Part shown: piece after piece, positions 1 to 9,431 of the stretch
Position numbering within the stretch: position 1 is the stretch's first letter
Layout: every line of letters begins with the position of its first letter
The notes under the pieces: generated by a model
What the model was told of the DNA's origin: nothing
Seen by the model: the letters and a program-made list of their open reading frames with translations, nothing else
Database searches by the model: none
Translations under genes and position numbers: made by a program
Assembly: GCF_028368855.1 (NCBI RefSeq)
Contig: NZ_JAQNCY010000001.1
Location: 806,001 to 870,000 of the forward strand
Direction of reading: 5' to 3'
DNA from: Leisingera sp. SS27
Lineage (GTDB): Bacteria > Pseudomonadota > Alphaproteobacteria > Rhodobacterales > Rhodobacteraceae
Length of the DNA: 64,000 bases

Positions 1-806
1 ACGGCAACCTGCATACCTTCCAGGCGGTCGAGGGCAAGCTGACCCCCTGCATCTTTGAATATGTCTACCTGGCGCGCCCGGACTCGATGATGGATGGCGT
101 TTCGGTCTACAAGACCCAGCTGCGCATGGGCCAGGCGCTGGCCAAGCAGATCCAGGAGTCAGGGCTCGAAATCGACAGCATCATCCCGGTGCCTGATTCG
201 GCCCGCCCCGTGGCGCTGGAAGTCGCCAACTCCACCGGCATCCGCTACCGCGAGGGGCTGGTGAAGAACCGCTACGTCGGCCGCACCTTCATCATGCCGG
301 GCCAGGCCGAGCGTCAGAAATCGGTGCGCCGCAAGCTCAATGCGATCCCGCTGGAGTTCAAGGACCGCAACGTGCTGCTGATCGACGATTCCATCGTGCG
401 CGGCAACACCATCAAGAAGATCGTGCAGATGTGCCGCGAGGCCGGCGCCAAGAAGGTCTATATCGCCTCTGCCTCGCCGCCGGTGGTCTACCCGAACGTT
501 TATGGCATCGACATGCCAACCAAGCATGAGCTGATCGCAAACGGCCTCAGCATCGAGGAAATCCGCGAGGAGCTGGGCGCCGATGCGCTGTTCTACCAGA
601 AACTCGAAGACCTGATCTGGGCGGCGCAGGAAGGCAACCCGGACATCCAGGGCTTCGATTGCTCCTGCTTTGACGGCAACTACATCACCGGCGTCACCGA
701 AGAGTACCTGGAGACGCTGGAAAGCAGCAGCCGGGTCAGCGCCAAGATCCAGGACATGCCCGCACCGGGTGCCTCCTGGAACGCCTCCAAGCTGGCCACC
801 GGCTGA
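1..806 (+). CDS. purF: Amidophosphoribosyltransferase, C-terminal part (window-edge partial)
   Basis: First committed step of purine synthesis: transfers glutamine-derived ammonia to PRPP to give phosphoribosylamine. The reading frame is open from base 3, before any start codon, so the N-terminal glutaminase half lies outside the window. Visible family sequence includes CIFEYVYLARPDS just inside the edge and the PRPP-binding motif LLIDDSIVRGNT (about bases 378-413). The C-terminal FDCSCFDGNYITG is typical of bacterial PurF. Cytosolic. The assignment is secure; nothing can be said about the N-terminal Cys nucleophile or the promoter. Confidence 0.96.
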   Translation, partial: GNLHTFQAVEGKLTPCIFEYVYLARPDSMMDGVSVYKTQLRMGQALAKQIQESGLEIDSIIPVPDSARPVALEVANSTGIRYREGLVKNRYVGRTFIMPGQAERQKSVRRKLNAIPLEFKDRNVLLIDDSIVRGNTIKKIVQMCREAGAKKVYIASASPPVVYPNVYGIDMPTKHELIANGLSIEEIREELGADALFYQKLEDLIWAAQEGNPDIQGFDCSCFDGNYITGVTEEYLETLESSSRVSAKIQDMPAPGASWNASKLATG

Positions 807-908
807 GGCCTGCCCCAACAGGGGTTTGAACTTTGGCCCGCATGCGTCTATGAGGGCCCGGAACTTTGCATGGGGAGGCGCTGGCCATGACGGCCCGCGC
901 CTTTTCCT

Positions 909-1496
909 ATGCTCCTGACGAAAGGCCGCTCCTTGGACGCGCATCTTGCCCGCATGCTGACTTCCCCGCGCCAGTGCCGCTGCTGCGGCGCGACCTTTGC
1001 GCAATTGCTCAGCCTCAGCTGCGACCGGCCCGACATCTGTTCCGAGGACATTGAGGTGGAGGACAACTCTGCCGTCCTCGCCACCCGCGGCGACATCCTG
1101 ACCGAGGACTTCTGCCGCCTCGGCGATCTGCGCTTTGTCCGGGCGGTGCTGGCAATTCCATTGAACGGCACCCGCGGCGAGGAGTTCATCCTGGGCACCT
1201 GGGCCAGCCTCAGCCGCGATGATTTCGACGCCTATCTCGACCTCTTTGAGATGCGCGAGACCGACAAGCTGGGCGACCGCCCGGCCTGGCTGGCCAATGC
1301 CATCCCGCCGGACATGCCGCTGCCTGCGGGCTGCATGCTGGAAATGCGCCCCGGCGGCCAGTACCCGGAGCTGAAGGTCACCGAACAGAACCACCCGCTC
1401 TACCCGCTGCAAAAGGACGGGGCAGAGCTGGAGGAGCTTCTGGAGCTGCTTTATGCATACGGGCACGACCTGCCGTCGCTGGTCTATGACGCCTGA
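909..1496 (+). CDS. DUF2199 domain-containing protein
   Basis: 195 aa, cytosolic, function unknown. A CRCCG pair of cysteines near residue 23 and the core GTWASLSRDDFDAYLDLF resemble DUF2199 proteins, which start with a small Cys-containing segment and carry a W-x-S-L-S motif. The C-terminal half ends in NHPLYPLQKDG, also family-like. It lies about 100 bases downstream of purF on the same strand. No clear ribosome binding site marks the start; Met at 954 is an alternative that still keeps the cysteines. Family call from memory of motifs, moderate to good. Confidence 0.7.
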   Translation: MLLTKGRSLDAHLARMLTSPRQCRCCGATFAQLLSLSCDRPDICSEDIEVEDNSAVLATRGDILTEDFCRLGDLRFVRAVLAIPLNGTRGEEFILGTWASLSRDDFDAYLDLFEMRETDKLGDRPAWLANAIPPDMPLPAGCMLEMRPGGQYPELKVTEQNHPLYPLQKDGAELEELLELLYAYGHDLPSLVYDA

Positions 1497-1652
1497 GTCA
1501 TGACCCAAGGCCCGGTGCAAGCAGCCTGACGCGGGGCCGTCGGCGGTCCTCCACTCAGCCAGCTGCAGCTTTCCGCCGAGGCCCGTTTTGCCTGCTTGAA
1601 ACACCTGCGCCGGCACGCCAGATGCCTTTCCGATCAACGAAGGACGGACAAG

Positions 1653-1913
1653 ATGGCGAACGAGCAGACCTCCGCCAAGGTGGCGGGGCTGGCAACCCAG
1701 ACCAATGCAGTGAACCGCAGCAACCTGAGCCTGCTGGGGATCTACGGGCCTGAGAACAGCATGAGCGCGCTGATCCGCCTGCCCTCCGGCCGCACCCGTG
1801 AAGTGAAGCGCGGCACCAAGCTGTCGCAGGGCCAGGTGATTGCCATCGACGCCCAGGGTCTGGTTCTGAACCAGCGCGGGGAAACCAGACGCCTGGTTAT
1901 GCCGGGCAGCTGA
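1653..1913 (+). CDS. Small hypothetical protein, possible GspC/PilP-type fold
   Basis: 86 aa. The start at 1653 is chosen because AAGGACGG lies just upstream; the frame also extends up to 1596. Residues about 25-80 (ALIRLPSGRTREVKRG, GQVIAIDAQGLVL) resemble the small beta domain of type II secretion GspC and pilus PilP proteins, but there is no signal peptide or membrane segment and no secretion gene nearby. It sits between the DUF2199 gene and an SDR, as a single small plus-strand gene. Treated as a conserved hypothetical; the fold comparison is inference. Confidence 0.6.
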   Translation: MANEQTSAKVAGLATQTNAVNRSNLSLLGIYGPENSMSALIRLPSGRTREVKRGTKLSQGQVIAIDAQGLVLNQRGETRRLVMPGS

Positions 1914-2028
1914 TCAGGCGGGCTGCAGCGCAAATTCCTTCCAGGAAATTTGCCAAGGATTTTCGAAAATCCCCGGCGCTGCCTTCCGCCTCTTGACCTG
2001 CCCGCGCGGGCGGCCCAAGAAGGCGGCC

Positions 2029-2676
2029 ATGACAGACAAAATCGCTCTCATCACTGGCGCATCGCGCGGCCTGGGCAACGCCCTCGCCGAAGCGCTTGCG
2101 CCCACCCATCACATCGTTGCCGTCGCCCGCACCACCGGCGCGCTGGAAGAGCTGGACGACCGCATCAAGGCGGCGGGCGGCTCTGCCACCCTGGCGCCGA
2201 TGGACATCACCGTGCCGGAGGCGATGGCGACGCTCTGCCGCGGCATCCATGACCGCTGGGGCGAGCTGGACCTGTGGCTGCACACCGCGATCCATGCAAC
2301 GGCTCTGTGCCCGGCGCCGTCAGTCGCGCCCAAGGACTGGACCAAGGCCGTGGCAATCAACGCCACCGCCACTTCGGTGCTGATCCCCTATGTGGCACCG
2401 CTCCTCGGTCAATCTGGCCGCGCGGTATTCTTTGACGACCCCAAGGCCGGCGAGAAATTCTATGGCACCTACGGCGCCACCAAGGCGGCGCAGATGGCGC
2501 TGGCCCGCAGCTGGCAGGCCGAAACAGAGCGCACCGGCCCGAAGGTCAAGATCCTGGAGCCGCAGCCCATGGCCACGGCGCTGCGCGCCCGTTTCCACCC
2601 GGGCGAGGACCGCGAAGCGCTGACGCCGATCCAGGACGAGGCCGCGCGACTGCTGCCGCTGATCCTGGCGGACTGA
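2029..2676 (+). CDS. Short-chain dehydrogenase/reductase (SDR)
   Basis: 215 aa Rossmann oxidoreductase of unknown substrate. The cofactor motif TGASRGLG is at residues about 9-16 and the catalytic Tyr-Lys motif is YGATK. The usual NNAG after strand beta-4 is replaced by HTAIHAT, which is unusual. The start at 2029 puts the first Met directly before the first beta strand, giving a normal SDR N terminus; the longer frame from 1993 only adds Arg/Pro-rich sequence. Stand-alone between an unknown small gene and surE. NAD(P) preference cannot be read with certainty. Confidence 0.85.
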   Translation: MTDKIALITGASRGLGNALAEALAPTHHIVAVARTTGALEELDDRIKAAGGSATLAPMDITVPEAMATLCRGIHDRWGELDLWLHTAIHATALCPAPSVAPKDWTKAVAINATATSVLIPYVAPLLGQSGRAVFFDDPKAGEKFYGTYGATKAAQMALARSWQAETERTGPKVKILEPQPMATALRARFHPGEDREALTPIQDEAARLLPLILAD

Positions 2677-2924
2677 CCTCTCAGACCGGTCCGCGCCGCG
2701 CTCCTGCGCGGCGCCCGGCCCAAGGCTTTGGACGGCATCTCTTGATGCAGGCCAAAGGCGCGGGAGCCCGCCCCTGCCCCGCCCGGCTGTCCTGCCCGGA
2801 CGTCCCGCCTGTTGCCTCCCTGCCCCGCTTTGCCGCGGATCCGGCTTCTCCCTGCGAAATCCTTGCCCCCTTCAGGTGCAGGTCCTATTCAATCGAAAAC
2901 CCGGTTGAAGACGGCAGGCACCCC

Positions 2925-3719
2925 ATGCGCATTCTGATCACCAATGACGACGGCATCAGCGCCGAAGGGCTGAAGGTTCTGGACGCCATCGCCCATGAGG
3001 TCGCAGGCCCCGATGGCGAGGTCTGGACCGTGGCGCCCGCATTTGAGCAGTCCGGCGTCGGCCACTGCATCAGCTACACCCGCCCCACCATGCTGAGCCA
3101 GCTGGGCGAGCGCCGCTTCGCCGCAGAAGGCTCGCCCGCGGACTGCGTGCTGGCCGGCATCCATGTGGCGATGCATGGGTCAAAACCGGATCTGGTGCTG
3201 TCAGGCGTGAACCGCGGCAACAACTCGGCTGAAAACGCGCTCTATTCCGGTACCCTGGGCGGCGCGATGGAGGCCGCGCTGCAGGGCATCCCGGCAATGG
3301 CACTGTCGCAGTATTACGGGCCCGCCAACCGCGAGACGGAAAATCCGTTCGAAGCCTCTGCCGTGCATGGCGCCGCGCTGGTGAAGAAGATCCTGGCAGC
3401 CCAGCCGCATGACAATCAGGACTACCGGCTGTTTTACAACATCAACTTCCCGCCGGTGCCGGCTGCGGATGTGAAGGGCGCGCGGGTCGCGCCGCAGGGC
3501 TTCCGCCGCGGCAGCCATTTTTCGGCTGAGGAGCAGCTGTCGCCCACCGGCCGCCGCTATTTGTGGATCCGCGGCGGCAACCAGCATGTGGAAACCGCAT
3601 CCGGCTCTGATGCGGCCGTGAACCTCGACGGGTATATCTCCGTCACCCCGATGCGTGCCGACCTGACTGCACGCGATGCTATGGACGCGCTGAAAGCAAT
3701 TGAGAGCACCGGCGCATGA
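2925..3719 (+). CDS. surE: 5'/3'-nucleotidase SurE
   Basis: 264 aa, the normal SurE length. Metal-dependent nucleoside monophosphate phosphatase linked to stress survival. It begins [10 protein letters not shown], whose adjacent Asp residues bind the divalent metal, and contains [18 protein letters not shown] with the conserved Asn. The start at 2925 is fixed by the family N terminus; the frame is open for 61 more codons upstream, but that stretch is low-complexity. The stop overlaps the pcm start (ATGA, 3716-3719), showing translational coupling, the same surE-pcm-nlpD order as in many proteobacteria. Confidence 0.97.
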   Translation: MRILITNDDGISAEGLKVLDAIAHEVAGPDGEVWTVAPAFEQSGVGHCISYTRPTMLSQLGERRFAAEGSPADCVLAGIHVAMHGSKPDLVLSGVNRGNNSAENALYSGTLGGAMEAALQGIPAMALSQYYGPANRETENPFEASAVHGAALVKKILAAQPHDNQDYRLFYNINFPPVPAADVKGARVAPQGFRRGSHFSAEEQLSPTGRRYLWIRGGNQHVETASGSDAAVNLDGYISVTPMRADLTARDAMDALKAIESTGA

Positions 3720-4363
3720 GCGGACCCGACGCGCAAACCAAGATGCAGTTTGTCTACTCCGTGCGCTCGCGCGGGGTGACCGACCAGAAGGTGCTGGAGG
3801 CGATCGAGGAGATCGACCGCGGGCTGTTCGTGCGCGGCATCTTTGCGGAACGCGCCTATGAGGACGTGCCGCTGCCGATTGCCTGCGGCCAGACCATATC
3901 GCAGCCTTCCGTGGTGGGCATGATGACCCAAGCGCTGCAGGTCAGCCCGCGCGACACGGTGCTGGAGGTCGGCACCGGCTCCGGCTACCAGGCGGCGATC
4001 CTGTCGAAGCTGGCACGCCGGGTCTATACCATCGACCGCCATGCCCGGCTGGTGCGCGAGGCGCGGATGGTGTTTGAGCAGCTGCAGCTGGCCAATGTGA
4101 CCTCGCTGGTCGGCGATGGCAGCCACGGGCTGAGCGAACAGGCGCCGTTTGACCGCATCATCGTGACCGCCGCGGCGGAGGACCCGCCCGGGCCGCTCCT
4201 GGCGCAGCTCAAAACGGGCGGCATCATGGTGCTGCCGGTCGGCCAGTCGGACCACGTCCAGACCCTGATCCGGGTCCGCAAGACAGAGGACGGGCTGGAG
4301 TACGACGAGTTGCGCCCGGTGCGCTTTGTTCCCCTGCTTGAGGGCCTGGGGAAAGACACGTAA
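3716..4363 (+). CDS. pcm: Protein-L-isoaspartate O-methyltransferase
   Basis: 215 aa. Repairs isoaspartyl residues in aged proteins using S-adenosylmethionine. The SAM-binding motif [12 protein letters not shown] (about residues 82-93) and the upstream [16 protein letters not shown] segment are diagnostic. Overlaps surE by four bases and is followed about 100 bases later by nlpD on the same strand, so the three probably form one stress/stationary-phase operon. Cytosolic. Length and motifs are complete. Confidence 0.97.
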   Translation: MSGPDAQTKMQFVYSVRSRGVTDQKVLEAIEEIDRGLFVRGIFAERAYEDVPLPIACGQTISQPSVVGMMTQALQVSPRDTVLEVGTGSGYQAAILSKLARRVYTIDRHARLVREARMVFEQLQLANVTSLVGDGSHGLSEQAPFDRIIVTAAAEDPPGPLLAQLKTGGIMVLPVGQSDHVQTLIRVRKTEDGLEYDELRPVRFVPLLEGLGKDT

Positions 4364-4465
4364 ACTGGCGGCGGAATTCAGCCGAGCCGCAAAAGGCATC
4401 GGCTATAGTGATTGACGCGAGAGAATCCCCGCGAAAAAGGGGATGCGTGTTTTGAGGAGAGCGAA

Positions 4466-5716
4466 ATGACCCGGATCCCCCCCGCCCGGACCGTGTTCCG
4501 CGGCCTGCCCCATTCGGTGCTGCCCCGGGCCCGGCTGCTGGCCGTACTGCCGCTGGCCGGTGCGCTGGCAGCCTGCCAGAGCCCGCTGGACTATGACCTG
4601 CGCGGCCAGATCGGCGGTTTCAACACCACCACCGCCGCGCAATCCGCCACCGCGAACCGCCCTGCGCCCGACGCCCGCGGGCTGATTTCCTACCCGTCTT
4701 ACCAGGTGGCCGTGGCCCAGCGCGGCGACACGGTGGGTGATGTGGCCGCCCGCATCGGCCTGCCCGCCGGCGAGGTCGCCCGGTTCAACGGAATGGAACC
4801 CGGCGACGCGATGCGCCAGGGCGAAGTTCTGGCACTGCCGCGCCGCGCGCCTGCCAGCCAGCCCGGCGCCGCGGCGCCGGGGTCTGTCGACATTGCCACG
4901 CTGGCGGGCGAGGCCATCGACAGCGCGCCGCTGACCTCGCCCAATGCAGGCTCCGTGACCACAACCGAAATCCAGCCTGTGCCCAACCCGCAGCCTGCGA
5001 AAGTGCAGTCCGGCCCGGAACCGGTGCGCCACAAGGTGAAGCGCGGCGAGACCGCCTATACCATCTCGCGGCTTTACCAAGTGCCTGTGAAGTCGCTGGC
5101 GGAATGGAACGGGCTGGGCAGCGATTTTGCGGTACGCGAAGGCCAGTACCTGCTGATCCCGCTGAAAGAGCAGCCCGCCGCCGAGGTGACGCCTGCCGCT
5201 GCAGCGGCCCCCGTGGTAGTGACAGAGCCGGGCGCAGGGTCCGAGACGCCGGTGCCGCCCAGCGCCAGCAAACCGCTGCCGGAGGAGAAGGTCGAACCGG
5301 CTGCGGTCAAACCCGCTGCGGAGACCCTGCCCAAGCCGGAGCTGCCCGAACCCACCCGCAGCAGCAGCGCGGCAATGGCCTATCCGGTGCAAGGCAAGAT
5401 CATCAAGACCTACTCCAAGGGCAGCAATGACGGCATCGACATTGCCGGCCCCGCCGGCGCGCCGGTGAATGCGGCCGAAGCCGGCACCGTGGCGGCAATC
5501 ACCAAGGATTCCAGCAATGTGCCGATCGTGGTGATCCGCCACAGCCAGAAGCTGCTGACGGTCTACCAGAACGTCGGCAATATTACCGTGAAGAAAGGCG
5601 ACAGCGTGGTCCGCGGTCAGCGCATCGCCTCGCTGCGCGGCGGTGACGACGCTTACGTGCATTTCGAGGTGCGCGACGGCTTCGAAAGCATCGACCCGCT
5701 GAACTACCTGAACTGA
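4466..5716 (+). CDS. nlpD: NlpD-like lipoprotein with LysM and degenerate M23/LytM domain
   Basis: 416 aa outer-membrane lipoprotein, expected to bind peptidoglycan and activate cell-division amidases. The start at 4466 follows a GAGGAGA ribosome site. A hydrophobic signal ends in lipobox LAAC (about residue 37). Two LysM repeats (about 70-115 and 185-235) are separated by Pro/Ala linkers, then a C-terminal LytM domain (about 310-416). The metal ligands of active LytM peptidases are largely missing: NDGIDIAG lacks the first His and AYVHFEVR has only one of the HxH pair. This matches the catalytically dead NlpD/EnvC regulators rather than an active endopeptidase. Follows surE-pcm. Confidence 0.9.
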   Translation: MTRIPPARTVFRGLPHSVLPRARLLAVLPLAGALAACQSPLDYDLRGQIGGFNTTTAAQSATANRPAPDARGLISYPSYQVAVAQRGDTVGDVAARIGLPAGEVARFNGMEPGDAMRQGEVLALPRRAPASQPGAAAPGSVDIATLAGEAIDSAPLTSPNAGSVTTTEIQPVPNPQPAKVQSGPEPVRHKVKRGETAYTISRLYQVPVKSLAEWNGLGSDFAVREGQYLLIPLKEQPAAEVTPAAAAAPVVVTEPGAGSETPVPPSASKPLPEEKVEPAAVKPAAETLPKPELPEPTRSSSAAMAYPVQGKIIKTYSKGSNDGIDIAGPAGAPVNAAEAGTVAAITKDSSNVPIVVIRHSQKLLTVYQNVGNITVKKGDSVVRGQRIASLRGGDDAYVHFEVRDGFESIDPLNYLN

Positions 5717-5741
5717 CAGCAGCAACAGACTGTTAATAAAG

Positions 5742-5771
5742 AAAAGCCCGGCCAATTGACCGGGCTTTTTT
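5742..5771. terminator. Bidirectional rho-independent terminator
   Basis: Perfect 10-bp stem AAAAGCCCGG (5742-5751) and CCGGGCTTTT (5760-5769) with an 8-base loop and T run. It sits between the convergent nlpD and barstar-like genes; the A-rich left side makes it usable from both strands. Confidence 0.9.
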
Positions 5772-5796
5772 GAAACTCGTCTGGCTGAATTTCGGG

Positions 5797-6081
5797 TCAA
5801 GCGAGCACTAAGAAGGCTTCAATACTCTCGACTTCCCTCGCTTCATCAAAAACTTTTTGAATTTTCTCTGGCAACTCAACCAAACTGGGTGGCAGTCTTT
5901 CGCTGCCGTTGAAAGTAATCGAGAATGGTGGGCACAAGCCATTGTCGCCGTTGACCAGGCAGTCCCACAAGGCATCCAGATTTCTCCCATGCCAGTCCGG
6001 AGCCTCCAACACCGCAAGGAGAACATCGTAAACCTCGTCTGCGGTACGGCAAGCGGAGATATCGGCTGAAATCTGCTTCAT
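5797..6081 (-). CDS. Barstar-like ribonuclease-inhibitor family protein
   Basis: 94 aa, about the length of barstar (89). Residues 32-42, GRNLDALWDCL, match the barstar helix signature (G-x-N-L-D-A-L-W-D). Family members bind and block barnase-type RNases in the cytosol. The start at 6081 lies 4 bases after the stop of the DUF815 ATPase, so the two are co-transcribed; a longer frame upstream overlaps that gene and is rejected. No barnase-like RNase gene is seen nearby. The gene is clearly more A+T-rich than its neighbours, hinting at acquisition. Target unknown. Confidence 0.85.
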   Translation of the reverse strand: MKQISADISACRTADEVYDVLLAVLEAPDWHGRNLDALWDCLVNGDNGLCPPFSITFNGSERLPPSLVELPEKIQKVFDEAREVESIEAFLVLA

Positions 6082-6085
6082 GGCC

Positions 6086-6928
6086 TCAGCGCAAGGCCAC
6101 CCCGTGCCGCCCGGCCAGATCGGTGAAGAACTGCCAGGCCACCCGGCCCGAGCGTGCGCCGCGGGTGGCTTGCCATTCAACGGCCTCGGCGCGCAGCTTC
6201 TCTGCGTCCACCTCGACGCCATAGGCGGCGCAGTAGCCCTCGATCATTGCCAGATACTCATCCTGATCACAGGGGTGGAATCCCAGCCACAGCCCGAACC
6301 GGTCCGACAGCGAGACCTTTTCCTCCACCGCCTCCGACGGGTTGATGGCACTGGAGCGCTCGTTCTCGATCATGTCCCGCGGCATCAGGTGGCGGCGGTT
6401 GGAGGTGGCATAGAACACCACGTTCTCCGGCCGCCCTTCGATACCGCCGTCCAGTACCGCCTTGAGGCTCTTGTAATGCTGGTCGTCATGGCTGAACGAC
6501 AGGTCATCGCAGAACAGGATAAACCGGTGCTCCGACCCGCGCAGGTGCCCCAGCAGCCGCGCGACCGAAGGCAGATCCTCGCGCTGCAGCTCCACCAGCT
6601 TCAGCTCCGGGTGATCCGCCGCCAGCGCCCCGTGCACGGCTTTCACGAGGCTGGATTTCCCCATCCCCCGCGCGCCCCACAACAGCGCATTGTTGGCAGC
6701 AAAGCCTTGGGCAAACCGCCGGGTGTTCTCCAGCAAGGTATCGCGGGAGCGGTTGATGCCGACTAGCAGGTTCAGATCAACCCGGTTCACGGCTTCCACC
6801 GGCTCCAGCCGCTCCGGTCCAACATGCCAGACAAAGGCGGCGGCCGCGTTGAAATCCGGGGTTTCCAGCGGCGCGGGCGACATCCGCTCCAGCGCCTCGG
6901 CAATGCGGGTCAATGCGATCTGGTCCAT
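6086..6928 (-). CDS. DUF815 family P-loop ATPase
   Basis: 280 aa AAA-like ATPase of unknown role. Walker A is GARGMGKS (residues 85-92) and Walker B-like RFILFCDDLSF follows near residue 135; SNRRHLMPRDM is a family segment. No membrane segment. In Rhodobacterales this family usually sits beside surE-pcm-nlpD; here it is convergent with nlpD. Its stop lies 4 bases before the barstar-like gene. Substrate unknown. Confidence 0.88.
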   Translation of the reverse strand: MDQIALTRIAEALERMSPAPLETPDFNAAAAFVWHVGPERLEPVEAVNRVDLNLLVGINRSRDTLLENTRRFAQGFAANNALLWGARGMGKSSLVKAVHGALAADHPELKLVELQREDLPSVARLLGHLRGSEHRFILFCDDLSFSHDDQHYKSLKAVLDGGIEGRPENVVFYATSNRRHLMPRDMIENERSSAINPSEAVEEKVSLSDRFGLWLGFHPCDQDEYLAMIEGYCAAYGVEVDAEKLRAEAVEWQATRGARSGRVAWQFFTDLAGRHGVALR

Positions 6929-7036
6929 GGGAAGCCTCCGTGCGTCAGTTGCGGGATTTCAAAGCATGTTCAGGGGCAAGCGGCAAGGGCAAGCCGGCAT
7001 CTGTTCTGCTGCAAACCTTAAGTATAACCTGTCCCC

Positions 7037-8209
7037 ATGGACGCCATGGAAGAACTCTCCCGCTGGATGATAACCGAAGGCCGCCGGTCGGGCGATCCGG
7101 TCAAGGCCGTGTCCCGCTTCTGCACGGACCTGATTGCGGCCGGCGTGCCGTTGTGGCGGGTCAACATCGGGCAGCGGTTCGCGAACCCGCTGCTGATTGC
7201 CTGGGGTGTGGTCTGGACGCCGGAGGGCGCAGAAAGCTACGACGTCACCCATGATGTGATGCAGACGGACAGTTACGTCGGCAGCTCGTTTGAGTACATT
7301 CTGGCCCACCGCCGCCCGCTGCACAAAAGCCTGCGCGGGCTCGACCCGGAGGCCGATCACATTTCCTATCATGAGTTCGCGGAGGCCGGCGGCACCGATT
7401 ACTATGCAACGCTCATGTATTACGGCGACGGGTCCATGCACGGCTGCACCTTTGTCACCCAGGCGGACAACGGGTTCACGGCGGAAAACCTGGAGATGAT
7501 AGAGGCCGCCCTGCCCGCCCTCTCTTGCGCGCTGGAACCCGTCACCATGCGCAAATCGTCACGCAGCCTGCTGCGGACTTATCTCGGCGATGGCCCGTCG
7601 GAGGCGGTCTGGAACGGCTCCATCAAACGCGGCGAGCGCACGGCGCTGGACGCCGTTGTCATGTTCACCGACCTGCGCGGCTTCACCGCCTTGTCTGACA
7701 CCGCCAGCGAAGAAGAGGTGTTCGGCGTCCTGAACACCTATTTCGACGTGGTGGTGCAGGCGGTTGAGGAAGCGGGCGGCGACGTCCTGAAATTCATGGG
7801 AGACGGCATTCTGTCCATTTTTCCAGCCGCTGACGGAAGCAGCCGCGCGGATCAGTGCCGCCAGGCTGCTCAGGCAGCGCAGCAGGCGCTTACCGGGCTT
7901 GCTGCGGTGAACGGCGCCCGCGCTGAAACAGGCAAGCCGCCGCTGGAGATCGGCATCGGCTTGAATGCGGGCCGGGTGAGCTATGGCAATATCGGCAGCC
8001 CCGGAAGGCTGGATTTCACCGTGCTCGGCGCCGCAGTGAACCTTGCAAGCCGGATCGAGGGTCTAACGAAATCGACCGGGCATTCCGTTCTGGCATCCTC
8101 AGCCGTCGCTGCGGCTGCCCCGGACCTGTTTTCCAGCTGCGGGACCCGCAGCGTGCGCGGCATATCCGATCCGGTCGAGGTCTTCTTCCTGCACGTTGAC
8201 GCCGCATAG
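7037..8209 (+). CDS. Class III adenylate/guanylate cyclase
   Basis: 390 aa. The N-terminal ~190 residues are a sensory region of unknown family, followed by a class III cyclase domain (about 203-370). Metal-binding Asp212 (FTDLRGF) and Asp256 (GDG), substrate Lys252 (LKFMGDG), Asp326 (RLDFTVLG) and Asn335/Arg339 (NLASR) are all present, so activity is expected and the Lys/Asp pair favours ATP. No transmembrane segment, so cytosolic. Divergently oriented from the DUF815 ATPase, with about 110 bases between starts. Ligand for the N-terminal region unknown. Confidence 0.88.
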   Translation: MDAMEELSRWMITEGRRSGDPVKAVSRFCTDLIAAGVPLWRVNIGQRFANPLLIAWGVVWTPEGAESYDVTHDVMQTDSYVGSSFEYILAHRRPLHKSLRGLDPEADHISYHEFAEAGGTDYYATLMYYGDGSMHGCTFVTQADNGFTAENLEMIEAALPALSCALEPVTMRKSSRSLLRTYLGDGPSEAVWNGSIKRGERTALDAVVMFTDLRGFTALSDTASEEEVFGVLNTYFDVVVQAVEEAGGDVLKFMGDGILSIFPAADGSSRADQCRQAAQAAQQALTGLAAVNGARAETGKPPLEIGIGLNAGRVSYGNIGSPGRLDFTVLGAAVNLASRIEGLTKSTGHSVLASSAVAAAAPDLFSSCGTRSVRGISDPVEVFFLHVDAA

Positions 8210-8252
8210 GAAGACGCGTCCGATCAAGCGCGCCTTTCCGTGATTTGCCTGC

Positions 8253-8894
8253 TCAGTCTGCCGCGAAGCAGTAGAAATAGCCGTTGCCGCCGGTGGAGCG
8301 CAGGTTATCGGCACTGCAACCGCGCGAGTTATGCGCCGCGTTCCAGGAGGTGTTGCCGCCGCCGTGGCGGTCATGGTGGCCGACTGTGGCAGACCCTTCG
8401 CCGTTGGAGGTCCAGTTCGAGCAGGTCTTGTCGCCCTCCTGCCAGGGGAAATAGGCAGTGCCGTCCTCCTGGGTGCCGGTCAGGATGTCATGCTCGTTCG
8501 GGCTGTCGCCGCGGCCCTTGATGCGGTTGCCGTTCTCATCCACCGCGGTACGGGCATAGAGGTTCGGCATGATATGAAGCTGGTCCAGATCGACCGCGAT
8601 CAGCTCGCCGTTGGCGTTGTACCAGGGGCCGGTGCCGATGCGCGAACGGGCCGAGATGCCGCGCTTCCCTTCCTCCTGCGTGCTGAGATAAGCGCGCCAG
8701 GTGCGCCCTGTTGAGCCCGCCGCTTCTGCCAGGCTGGCGCAATGGGCATCCGCCCCCTCCAAGCCCCCCAGATTGCCGCCGTCGCCAAGGCCAACGGAAG
8801 TGACAAAGAACCCCATCGGCGGGTCTTCGGCATAAGAGGCAGACGCCAGCGCGCAGGCAGCAGAGCAGGTCAGGACAGTGAGAAACGTTTTCAT
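8253..8894 (-). CDS. Secreted lectin-like protein
   Basis: 213 aa with a clear signal peptide (cleavage near ASYAED, residues 20-23). The mature part begins MGFFVTSVGLGDGGNLGGLEGA, typical of a bacterial lectin-like/endostatin-like family, with conserved Cys residues (DAHCASLAE, DKTCSNWTS, SRGCSAD, YFYCFA) probably forming disulfides. It ends WNAAHNSRGCSADNLR, as in carbohydrate-recognition-like folds. Single gene, periplasmic or secreted. Ligand and function are not known. Confidence 0.75.
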   Translation of the reverse strand: MKTFLTVLTCSAACALASASYAEDPPMGFFVTSVGLGDGGNLGGLEGADAHCASLAEAAGSTGRTWRAYLSTQEEGKRGISARSRIGTGPWYNANGELIAVDLDQLHIMPNLYARTAVDENGNRIKGRGDSPNEHDILTGTQEDGTAYFPWQEGDKTCSNWTSNGEGSATVGHHDRHGGGNTSWNAAHNSRGCSADNLRSTGGNGYFYCFAAD

Positions 8895-9431
8895 GGAAAC
8901 CTCCCTTTTCCAGGACTGTGCGCAGGATGCCGCATGGGGCCGGGCAAAGATACGCCAGCGGACGGTGCTTCACGAAAGCGTGTTGGGATCACCGTTCGCA
9001 AGACCGGCCGGCTCCATTGGAGGCCAGCAGACCTGACTGAAGCAGCCCCGGGGCAGCTCAGAGCAGCGAAGCAGCGCTCAGCCGCAACGAAGCACCTTCA
9101 GGATAAACGAAGGGCAGCTATGCCGGATTTCCGGACTTTTGCTCATGCGGCTATTGCTGATGCAGAAAACCCCCACTCCCGCAGCACAAGTTTTTCGGCA
9201 GCGCGGCGATCTTCCCGTTTGCGGTCGTTCAGATCCGAAGAAATCGGCGGAGCTCAAACCGCCCCTTCGCTGCAGCCAGGCCGGACAAATGAGACGCGGA
9301 CAGAGTTTTCTTTCGCTGCGACTGCGCCAATGACGGCTTTCGTTCTGGCGATGAGCTCTAGCCGACCACTGATTGGGTTCTTTACGTGAATTTCTTATGG
9401 ACCAAAGCTGTATAGTGTTCCATATGAGAAA
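8895..9431. other. Intergenic region, no gene recognised
   Basis: About 540 bases between the lectin-like gene and the IS-truncated gene. Short frames are open on the plus strand but have no ribosome site and no recognisable protein. Nothing else identified; it marks the left edge of the accessory island. Confidence 0.5.

Noticed and set aside
159-1637. Long open frame on the minus strand over purF and the DUF2199 gene
   Set aside because: Arg/Gln/Ala-rich translation with no family, fully antisense to well-supported genes; a high-G+C shadow.
4403-5800. 465-codon minus-strand frame over nlpD
   Set aside because: Antisense to a gene with lipobox, LysM and LytM domains; composition typical of a shadow.
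8742-9389. Plus-strand frame between the lectin-like gene and the IS
   Set aside because: Overlaps the lectin-like gene start and reads as low-complexity sequence.
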